The notes beneath the pieces are model-generated. The model saw only the letters and a list, made by a program, of their open reading frames with translations, was not told where the DNA came from and ran no database searches. Both the position numbers and the translations under genes were made by a program. A DNA stretch of 38,508 bases, from contig CAJVYU010000019.1 in the NCBI GenBank assembly GCA_913009735.1, forward strand, positions 1-38,508. Reading direction: 5' to 3'. Positions 28,101 to 34,345 of this stretch are shown piece by piece (position 1 is the first letter of the stretch; each line of letters opens with the position of its first letter). The DNA is from an uncultured Fidelibacterota bacterium. Its GTDB lineage: Bacteria > Fidelibacterota > Marinisomatia > Marinisomatales > TCS55.

Positions 28101-31100
28101 CCATCAAGCGTACATGACGAATTTCTGTCCATTTACTACTCATAGAAGAATCTAACCGTGCAAAATCATTCAACGGGATACGAAACAATTTCCATCCGGT
28201 AAAAGATCCATTTGATTTTTTGGTTTCACCGGCTAAATATGTCGTATCAGACAGGAAGAACGATTTTGTGAAATACTCATTCTTTTTAATGAGTTCATTT
28301 GAACGGTCCAAACTTTCCGTATCAGGATATCTCCCTCCATCACGGGCATTATTTTCAGTTCCATTAATATAAGAATAATTTGAACTGCCCTCCGTATATG
28401 ACCAGTTATCTCCATTGGGGTCTTCCAGGTTTCTGTCCGTTCCTGTGTATACAAGATCAGCCCATTGAGGGTTACCCACTACATCCACATAAAATGTATC
28501 AATACAGCCGCCCCAGCCGTCTTCATATTCATCCGTACATCCATCCAATCCAATGTCTTCATTGTCCTGTAAAATATCATCACCACTCATATTAGCTTTT
28601 TTTTCATCTTCTGTATTCAGTAAGCCGTCACCGTTTCTGTCTTCACTGACACGTCCGAGGTCAATGGTCATTTTTCCTTTTTCACCATAGAGCCATATTT
28701 CAAAAAATTTTGTCTGTGTTTGATCATAATCCCCTGAATACAGCGGTGAAGTAATAGTTGCCCAAACGGAATCCTGAGGTAATCCTTCCTGTAATTCTCG
28801 TGGACGAAATTTTAATCTTAAGATATCCGTCGTTTCATTTTGAGCTCGAATGGATGTGGATTGATTTGGCCAGATTTCTTTTGTCCTGATTTGTATATAG
28901 GGGTTATACCAAATCAATTTGGCTCGATTACGCTGGGAATAAAATTGGTCAAATTCAGGAATAACCGGCGCAGATCCTTCCTTCCAATACCGTCTCTGGA
29001 TTGGAATGGATGTGGTTCTCTTGGCGCCTTCAAAATCATCAATAAACGCAATGCCATTCGGATCACCCGTGGCAGGATTATTAAGGGGATTCGGATTCGG
29101 AAGCACTTGAGCTATTTCTCCTTCAATTGAAAATGTGGATATTTTTTCCGTTTCAATAATGGGTAAACGATCCAGAGCCCGGGTCAATCCATCAAAGTCA
29201 AATTGATAACGGCCGTTCAAATCCCAAATGAAATTACGCATGGGTTCATAACCGACTTCCACTTTTTCATTAATGATCGATTGATTATAGTAAAGTGCCG
29301 TAGCTCCGAGGAATGAATTTTTCCCAAGATTCATTTGCGCTCGGGTTCCCACAATTGTTTTCTTATCAAAAGATACTAATTCGTGTTTTTCATATAGAAT
29401 CTTGAGTTCACCATTTGGGTCCAAATCACTACCTAGAACAAGCGTCCCTGTAAAATAATCTACTTGATAATCTTTTCCGCGTTTCAATTCAACCCCGTCT
29501 AAAAACACCTGGTCGCTTCCCTCAACAATCATGAACCCTAAATTGATGCTGGCTGATTTATTTTTATACATAACTTCAATTTCCCAATGTTTATCCTGGG
29601 TGATTTCACTCATAATAGTAGATGTATACATTTTCCCTTCTCCAAGGACTTCTTTTAATTCCGGTTTTTTATTTCCGCCTTCAATGGAATCAGGGGCAAA
29701 TGGAAGAAACATGGGAAAAAACAATTCACCATTACTAATACTCACAATATATCCATTGTCCATATCAATGATATTGTCACTGTTTGGCGCATTCGTCGCA
29801 TCCACAATATCCAAACCAAAATGAGTGATATAAGCGACTGCGTTTGGATCCGATTCTTTATCCGGGGACATGATGGTATTCCAGATTTTTATCTCAAATC
29901 CATCTTTATTAATATTTTGTGCTCTCAATGAATACACATTTTTAAACATGAGATCCCATAAATCATGATCTGGAGTTAAGTTCTCCGGTTTAATCATTTG
30001 CAATGCTAAGGTAGAATCGCTTTCGGAAACACCATGCCCCACCGCCAAAACCGTGTCGAGAACAACTGCCCTATTATTCTTGTCTACCTTTACAATTAAA
30101 TAATGAGTCGCCAATAAGTTATCTGTTGAAGTATTTTTCATGCGTATGTAACCAAGATCACTATCCAACGTATAATCAGTATTATTTTCCAACCGTTTAA
30201 AGTTGACATTTTCACGATCGTTGTCGGACGGATTATTGATATCCACAAAAGCAGTCCCGGGGACTGTATTAGGGCCCGGTGAATTATCCATGAGGTATAA
30301 TTCAAAATTGAGGATTGCATAGTTCCCTAAATAATGTTGTCCTATATCGTTTAAAGGATAAAACGGTGGAATAGTATCTATGGTCTTGGATTGTCCATTA
30401 TATTCCGTAGATAGATTTCCGATACCATTTCGGTACATTTCATTAATAAAGAAATATTTATTTTTTATATAATCATAATCCTGCAAGCGAAAACTTTCAG
30501 CTTTATCAGTTCCTTCATATGTTTTGACCTCTTTTTTTGTTTTTTCAATGGAGGCAATGGTGGTGATATCTATAGGCCCAAATTTGGACACTGCCTTCAT
30601 GCCAAACAGACCTTTATTTTGGCCGGAAAATGTCACAAACTGCGTTGACGGTAATGAAAGTGAAATATTTCCTGCATCAATTTTCTGAATAATATCATCT
30701 TCCGCACCCTCATAGGAAATACGAATATTATTTTCCCAATCAAAATCCCGTTCAGAATCATTGTCCATTAATACAGTGATACGGTCGCCAATTTTCCCTT
30801 CAACATTTAAATTCTGTTTTTGATCAAATTCGAGATGGGTATTTTGCGATTCCTGCAAACTGGAGCGGATCAGTTCCTGATCCTGAAATACCATTTTCCC
30901 GGCAATATTAATGTTACCGCGGACTCGTAATGATGCTGTCCCCAGTGCACCCATATCCACTAAATCTATTGTAATACCCTTACTGCCGCGTCGTGATTTT
31001 GTCTGACTTTCTTCGACTCCCAAAGTCATTTTTTCAGTAAAAACAATTTGACGCTTTATTTTAATCATATGTTGAAAATACCATTCCATAGGCGCTGTAA

Positions 31101-31407
31101 ACGGAATCCTGAAAATCTCATCCTCAATAAATTCTGTCAGAGTGATATATTTCCAATCTCGGTCAATATAAACTTCGATATCATGTTGGATAAAATCGGT
31201 TTTTATCCAGCCCAGTGGTTTCGTAAGCGTATCAGATAGAAGGCTTAAGGGTTTGGGTATATTTGGAAATGCCGGTGAAACAAAATCAGAGATTGGATAA
31301 TAGCTTTCAGGCAACTTAAGGACGAGCGTATCCTGTTGACCATTCTGAGCAAAATTTGCCGAAATGGTCATAAATAGCACAATGATGACCGCGTACCCTT
31401 TTCTCAA
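25189..31407 (-). CDS. sprA: SprA/Sov, T9SS outer-membrane translocon
   Basis: This 2072-residue giant barrel is the protein-conducting pore of type IX secretion. The signal peptide is cleaved before Gln21 (SANFA/QNGQQ). SprA-family features include DWKYITLTEFIEDEIFRIPF (about 80-100), ITIDLVDMGALGTASLRVRG, LNVEGKIGDRITVLMDNDSE, the paired SLPSTQFVTFSGQNKGLFGM, AFIDDFEGAKRTTSIPIQRR and IWLDEMRLSGV; the C-terminal third is barrel strands. It is shorter than SprA or Sov of Bacteroidetes (about 2400-2500 residues). The start codon is TTG, with GAGGAG seven bases upstream, the strongest ribosome site in the window. rdgB lies 92 bases upstream in the same direction, glutaminyl cyclase directly downstream, and PorV three genes further on. 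Confidence 0.96.
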   Translation of the reverse strand: MRKGYAVIIVLFMTISANFAQNGQQDTLVLKLPESYYPISDFVSPAFPNIPKPLSLLSDTLTKPLGWIKTDFIQHDIEVYIDRDWKYITLTEFIEDEIFRIPFTAPMEWYFQHMIKIKRQIVFTEKMTLGVEESQTKSRRGSKGITIDLVDMGALGTASLRVRGNINIAGKMVFQDQELIRSSLQESQNTHLEFDQKQNLNVEGKIGDRITVLMDNDSERDFDWENNIRISYEGAEDDIIQKIDAGNISLSLPSTQFVTFSGQNKGLFGMKAVSKFGPIDITTIASIEKTKKEVKTYEGTDKAESFRLQDYDYIKNKYFFINEMYRNGIGNLSTEYNGQSKTIDTIPPFYPLNDIGQHYLGNYAILNFELYLMDNSPGPNTVPGTAFVDINNPSDNDRENVNFKRLENNTDYTLDSDLGYIRMKNTSTDNLLATHYLIVKVDKNNRAVVLDTVLAVGHGVSESDSTLALQMIKPENLTPDHDLWDLMFKNVYSLRAQNINKDGFEIKIWNTIMSPDKESDPNAVAYITHFGLDIVDATNAPNSDNIIDMDNGYIVSISNGELFFPMFLPFAPDSIEGGNKKPELKEVLGEGKMYTSTIMSEITQDKHWEIEVMYKNKSASINLGFMIVEGSDQVFLDGVELKRGKDYQVDYFTGTLVLGSDLDPNGELKILYEKHELVSFDKKTIVGTRAQMNLGKNSFLGATALYYNQSIINEKVEVGYEPMRNFIWDLNGRYQFDFDGLTRALDRLPIIETEKISTFSIEGEIAQVLPNPNPLNNPATGDPNGIAFIDDFEGAKRTTSIPIQRRYWKEGSAPVIPEFDQFYSQRNRAKLIWYNPYIQIRTKEIWPNQSTSIRAQNETTDILRLKFRPRELQEGLPQDSVWATITSPLYSGDYDQTQTKFFEIWLYGEKGKMTIDLGRVSEDRNGDGLLNTEDEKKANMSGDDILQDNEDIGLDGCTDEYEDGWGGCIDTFYVDVVGNPQWADLVYTGTDRNLEDPNGDNWSYTEGSSNYSYINGTENNARDGGRYPDTESLDRSNELIKKNEYFTKSFFLSDTTYLAGETKKSNGSFTGWKLFRIPLNDFARLDSSMSSKWTEIRHVRLMVSDTGEVNIGIAKIELVGNDWQELGIAADTSNVFSKENADSIFAVTVVNNEDNTNYTPPKGVRGEYDRINDIRSKEQSLVLKFRDLPAHHSGAAIKSLMRISGANYLTYDKLKMYVYGETPNPWIKKDETNVDFFLRFGQGKNYYEIVQPVYSGWDESRGRNSIEIDLNWLTKLKLQDSSTVKKYKDSDIYEIVDNERIYTFTDEDGIPTGKIIKIKGKPSLSSIQYFTVGITNNADEPITGEIWLDEMRLSGVKKDRGVAMRLLSKFNLADLVSSTFSYSRKDADFHVLQKRLGNNINTENFRLSMNTQIHKFLPKSWGISIPVNASISSSVRKPKYFPDSDILVDQDAIPDSILIKQQDISFSTSLAKSSKSDNKIIKATLDKIKPSFSASRSRASNELSSEIINEKYSGKVSYNYSFGRDNYITPFKWLKKVPWLGTKTGEIQLYYTPSAINAGMNFNETLKQETKRLGGRIGDKYTFTLNRSFGLDYNMTNKLKTKYKRSMSSDMQDYRGYVWTAVQNMDPGIVVNITENLNTSFNPQIFTWLKPNISHSAAYRWNKPRTSTIDGATIGTQLRFSSSVSILPSQIFEMVYKPPSKNTRQTRGRRRGRSKNNEVEKEKKTEQKEIPFLTALHKVVKKVNPISLTYTENLNRTGYGVQGEVPTGYKFGWLPDHGLNQDENVGSNLGTWDHKKDFSVRTGLNLTRNISMSINYAQKVSTTITGSNIEQRTMERDYLSWGDKLENGLPFFGWSLRWTGVEKWPFIKRIARTASLEHALSGRDSRSWQFENLDIPTMPLFTLGSFISEYEDYQRTSRTNISFSPLIGLNMNLKKGISFNIRHTLSKSVQDESNGLNVRNEKSWTASSNYSHRGGFTIPLPMMDDWHIQNTVNFTLNFDMNESETLGSRNNGAEFGQLAFNSGWKTSLRISYSFSSQISGGIIYEYRETDSITTGKKVDRDFGFDVNITISG

Positions 31408-31414
31408 AGGGGTT

Positions 31415-31420
31415 CTCCTC
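31415..31420 (-). promoter_or_regulatory. Strong Shine-Dalgarno site deciding the TTG start of sprA
   Basis: On the minus strand GAGGAG is followed by seven bases and then TTG AGA AAA GGG. Most genes in this window lack such a site, and it supports TTG at 31407 as the sprA start. Confidence 0.8.
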
Positions 31421-31441
31421 TTTTGTTGTTTCGGTTTTATT

Positions 31442-31460
31442 ATCCCCGATTCACGGGGAT
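31442..31460. other. Hairpin between rdgB and sprA
   Basis: ATCCCCG (31442-31448) pairs with CGGGGAT (31454-31460) over a five-base loop. No T-run follows on the minus strand, so it could be an attenuator or processing site as easily as a terminator. Confidence 0.5.
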
Positions 31461-31499
31461 CAATCCGATAGCGGTAGGTCTATAAACTATACTCCATAA

Positions 31500-32099
31500 T
31501 TATAATTTACTGCTCCAATAAGCAGACAGTTGTTTATGAAGATTTTGTAATGCGTGTCCACGATGACTGATTTTATTCTTTACCTCTGTAGAAAGTTCCG
31601 CGAATGTACAATTCATTTCCAATATAAAAAACAATGGATCATATCCAAATCCGGATTTGCCTTTGGGCTCAAACGTTATCATTCCTTCTATTTTTCCCTC
31701 TGATGTCAATTCTGTTTCCCCATCTACAAACGCAGCAACCGTTCGGAATCTGGCAGTACGTTTATTTTTACTAATATCTGACATTTCCGTGAGGAGTTTA
31801 TTTACATTATCCTCATAGGTGGCATCTTCCCCTGCATAACGGGCAGAATATACACCCGGACCACCGTTAAGAGAATCGACTTCCAAGCCGGTGTCATCAC
31901 CGATTGCCGGAAGTCCGGTTAACCGGTTTACAGTTCTCGCTTTTAATAAAGCGTTTTCTTTCAGCGTTTCACCTGTTTCTTTAATATCTCCCACTTCAGG
32001 ATAATCATCCAGCGTAATAATCTCAACGGATAAATCCCGGAGAACTGATTTCATTTCTTCCACTTTATGTGGATTATGTGATGCGAGTATTATTTTCAT
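31500..32099 (-). CDS. rdgB: RdgB/HAM1 non-canonical purine NTP pyrophosphatase
   Basis: This 199-residue cytoplasmic enzyme hydrolyses ITP, dITP and XTP to monophosphates, keeping damaged purines out of nucleic acids. The family motifs are complete: ASHNPHKVEEM (residues 6-16), TGETLKENALLKA, GDDTGLEVDSLNGGPGVYSA with RYAGEDATYEDN, PKGKSGFGYDPLFF, and the C-terminal SHRGHAL. The length is typical. It is the first gene of the long minus-strand run containing sprA and is separated from sprA by 92 bases with a hairpin, so cotranscription is possible but not certain. No strong ribosome site is seen before the ATG. Confidence 0.96.
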   Translation of the reverse strand: MKIILASHNPHKVEEMKSVLRDLSVEIITLDDYPEVGDIKETGETLKENALLKARTVNRLTGLPAIGDDTGLEVDSLNGGPGVYSARYAGEDATYEDNVNKLLTEMSDISKNKRTARFRTVAAFVDGETELTSEGKIEGMITFEPKGKSGFGYDPLFFILEMNCTFAELSTEVKNKISHRGHALQNLHKQLSAYWSSKL

Positions 32100-32229
32100 T
32101 TGTCTTCAAAAAATGCCGGGGAAAATAGTAGTGCAGACTTCAATCAGCAAGGACTTTAATATTGATGAGTTTGCATTTGCAAAAGGATCTAAACGCCGGT
32201 AATTTCAGCGGCTTTTTTTAAGCAATTAA

Positions 32230-32310
32230 TGTGGCTCGGTAGCTTCCGCCAATGGCCATGCCTACGGCAGGCAGGCGGACAGGCAGTCTCCGACTTCGCT
32301 ACCGGGACAT
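32230..32310. repeat. Hairpin repeat starting with a tRNA-Phe-like 5' fragment
   Basis: TGTGGCTCGGTAGCT (32230-32244) matches the start of the nearby tRNA-Phe region (32327-32341) at 14 of 15 bases. It continues into CCGCC/GGCGG-type repeat sequence and closes with GCTACCGGGAC, so CGGTAGC and GCTACCG can pair. The 32100-32229 stretch before it holds no gene. Confidence 0.55.
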
Positions 32311-32329
32311 GATTGATTATTAAAATTGT

Positions 32330-32402
<73 letters not shown>

Positions 32403-32408
32403 CTACCT

Positions 32409-32448
32409 AAATCCCTGTATATGTTTATTTGCGGGGATTTTGCTTTTT
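32409..32448 (+). terminator. Rho-independent terminator after tRNA-Phe
   Basis: AAATCCC (32409-32415) pairs with GGGATTT (32434-32440) and is followed by TGCTTTTT. It begins 7 bases after the tRNA. Confidence 0.75.
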
Positions 32449-32465
32449 AAATCTTTTAAAGTGCT

Positions 32466-32541
32466 GGCTCCCTGCCGGCCGCAGGGTTCCCTGCCCGTCT
32501 GTCCACCGTATTCAGATTTGTCGAAAGTAGACGGGAGCCAC
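32466..32541. repeat. Inverted repeat with GGCTCCC/GGGAGCC ends
   Basis: GGCTCCC near 32466 pairs with GGGAGCC (32533-32539); inner CCCGTCT and AGACGGG can also pair. Just beyond it, GAGCCACTA (32535-32543) and GTGTCGCTG (32548-32556) are exact 9-base copies of parts of the tRNA-Phe 3' half. It may be a decayed tRNA-associated repeat. Confidence 0.45.
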
Positions 32542-32677
32542 TAATTCGTGTCGCTGATTTCCCATTTTATCGGGTCTCTTTACCCATATCAATATTATAT
32601 ATTCATATTAATTTTGTATGATATCGCTTTCCCGTTTCTTATACATTTAGCATCTGTAACTACATATATTAATAAGC

Positions 32678-32881
32678 TTACAGGATTTCATATTCTTTTG
32701 GCATGATGTTTGAATTGTCGTTTGTATATGTTAATAAACGATAAGGAATAAAACGACAAAATAAAATAGACCGACTAAATAATAACTCGATCATATCCAT
32801 ATTAATGATGGCTCTTGCCTTCAGTCCTTTCTGGATGCTGATCTTATTTTCATAGACAGAAACATACTTAATTGATAACAG
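32678..32881 (-). pseudogene. Possible decayed C-terminus of a HlyD-type membrane-fusion protein
   Basis: A 67-codon open frame with no proper start contains VYENKISIQKGLKARAIINM and then IELLFSRSIL. This resembles the last strand and closing helix of HlyD-family efflux adaptors (a G-L/M-x-A-x-I motif followed by a leucine-rich end). An overlapping frame has a very good ribosome site (AGGAGGAA, 32897-32904) seven bases before ATG 32889, but encodes only 22 residues (MFNCYQLSM...). Upstream the adaptor-like frame is broken by stops. The resemblance is weak and short. Confidence 0.25.
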
Positions 32882-33220
32882 TTAAACATATAGCTATTCC
32901 TCCTGAAAATTAAATCCGGTGTAAATAATTCACCTTGTTTAGCCTATTGCAGCGTTAAAAGAAAAACGCTGGACATGACAAGAAAGCATTACATTTTATT
33001 AGTCTGTACAGCTTAATTTATATGAAATGGCGTATCAAAATACTCTCTTAACTCAAATACAAAAGTGTCCAAAAAGGTTTACAACAGACAATTATTCTAA
33101 TATTACCCTTGTTTTTTCTTGGGATATTGATTTTATTTTGTCTATCTAATTGTTAATAGAAACAGAAACAGTTATCTATACTCCCTTTGAAAATCTAAAA
33201 ATATCATTATCAAAAGAATT
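32882..33220. other. AT-rich non-coding region upstream of the YhhN gene
   Basis: No gene is seen. It holds two short segments (GGACATGACAAGAAAG at 32971-32986 and TCTTAACTC...CAAAAGT at 33046-33066) that recur together after the YhhN gene at 33955-33991. Confidence 0.6.
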
Positions 33221-33880
33221 TTGGTGCAAACTATAAAAACAATACGAATCATTTTTACATGTTTAGCCGTCATTTCTGCTTTCATCACCATCCGGGCAGA
33301 ATACCTCGGCTTCCCTATTTACATCTATATATTCAAACCATTGACAACAACATCTATATTTCTCATTGCTTTTTTATCCATTCGAAGAAAATTTTCAAAA
33401 TACAGTATTGCAATTTTGTTTGGTTTATTATTTTCTCTGGGAGGAGATGTGTTTCTTATGCTGCCATCGGATCAATTTATTGCCGGTCTTGTCAGTTTTC
33501 TGATTGCTCACCTTTTTTACATATTCGCTTTTACAACAGGCCGTCGCATCAAACTGTCATTGACTGGGCTTCCATTCCTGCTTTATGGTACAATGATTTA
33601 TATGATTCTTTTCCCATATCTGGAAGCAATGACGTTGCCGGTGCTGGTTTACGTAGCAGTAATTCTCATCATGGGGTGGCAGGCATTTGAGCAATGGAAT
33701 CTTTCAAAAAATACATTCACGTGTCTAGCATTCGTGGGAGCTGTTCTATTCATATTTTCTGATTCTGTACTTGCGCTGAATAAATTTCGTGAATCTTTCG
33801 AAATCGCAAGAGCTCTAAATTTGAGTACTTATTTCATCGCTCAATGGATGATCGCCCTATCGGTGTTGCGTAGGAAATAG
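33221..33880 (+). CDS. YhhN/TMEM86-family integral membrane protein (lysoplasmalogenase-like)
   Basis: The 219-residue protein has about eight membrane helices and matches the YhhN family. Characterised members (TMEM86 and a Legionella homologue) hydrolyse the vinyl-ether bond of lysoplasmalogens; many bacterial members are untested. Key segments are LLFSLGGDVFLMLP (the GD motif), FLIAHLFYIFAF, and LFIFSDSVLALNKF (the SDS motif), which hold the expected acidic residues. The start is uncertain: TTG at 33221 is followed at once by GTG at 33224, and no ribosome site is clear. It is one of very few plus-strand genes here, is not part of an operon, and is flanked by a pair of related short repeats. 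Confidence 0.88.
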   Translation: MVQTIKTIRIIFTCLAVISAFITIRAEYLGFPIYIYIFKPLTTTSIFLIAFLSIRRKFSKYSIAILFGLLFSLGGDVFLMLPSDQFIAGLVSFLIAHLFYIFAFTTGRRIKLSLTGLPFLLYGTMIYMILFPYLEAMTLPVLVYVAVILIMGWQAFEQWNLSKNTFTCLAFVGAVLFIFSDSVLALNKFRESFEIARALNLSTYFIAQWMIALSVLRRK

Positions 33881-33954
33881 CGTTTTTATAATCGCTGTCC
33901 ATTGTATAGTTATCAACCTGTATATCCCATCACAATTGGAAAAGATAAAACACA

Positions 33955-33991
33955 GGACATTACAAGAAAGTTCTTAACTCGATTCAAAAGT
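33955..33991 (+). repeat. Short direct repeat downstream of the YhhN gene
   Basis: GGACATTACAAGAAAG (33955-33970) and TCTTAACTCGATTCAAAAGT (33972-33991) are adjacent here. Upstream of the gene their counterparts (32971-32986, 15 of 16 identical; 33046-33066) are separated by about 59 bases. Confidence 0.6.
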
Positions 33992-34096
33992 AATGAAAGT
34001 TTATACTTTTAATGGGAATAAGATTTTAAAGGAAATTTAAAAACACATATAAAGTGGGACACAAACGGGATACCGTTTAATAAGTATCAGCGACTC

Positions 34097-34234
34097 ATGA
34101 CACCAAAAAGCGTAGCCAAAGAATTAAATATTATGTGTCAGAAAACGCTTGAAATGATAAGGACTGGATCCTTCCGAGTTATTAATCCTGTAACCGTACG
34201 CCCTGTAATACGTTATTCCTGTCTATTGGGGTGA
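34097..34234 (+). CDS. Small excisionase/HTH-like ORF
   Basis: This 45-codon frame begins MTPKSVAKELNIM, continues CQKTLEMIRTGSFRVIN and then RPVIRYS. It matches the spacing of the MerR-like 'HTH_17' excisionase fold (VAKEL...T...IR.G.F...N.....IRY). Members are small DNA-binding proteins of mobile elements and toxin or phage modules. It lacks a clear ribosome site, its second-helix residues are unusual (MCQK) and no integrase is near, so it may be a relic. It lies in the 465-base gap 33881-34345, which otherwise has no gene and includes a nine-C run at 34244-34252. Confidence 0.4.
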   Translation: MTPKSVAKELNIMCQKTLEMIRTGSFRVINPVTVRPVIRYSCLLG

Positions 34235-34345
34235 TAAGCCCCGCCCCCCCCCAACTACCTCTCTAAGTTTCATTGGCAGCAGAATTCCATAAATCGAAAT
34301 TGCGATATTAAGCTGGTTTGTTAATAAACTTGATTAAGTTACAAT

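Noticed and set aside
29531-29824. Plus-strand ORF inside sprA, and similar antisense frames elsewhere
   Set aside because: They are antisense shadows of well-supported genes and show no domain features.
34244-34252. Run of nine C
   Set aside because: It is a homopolymer in a decayed region and could be a sequencing or assembly error; it has no associated structure.
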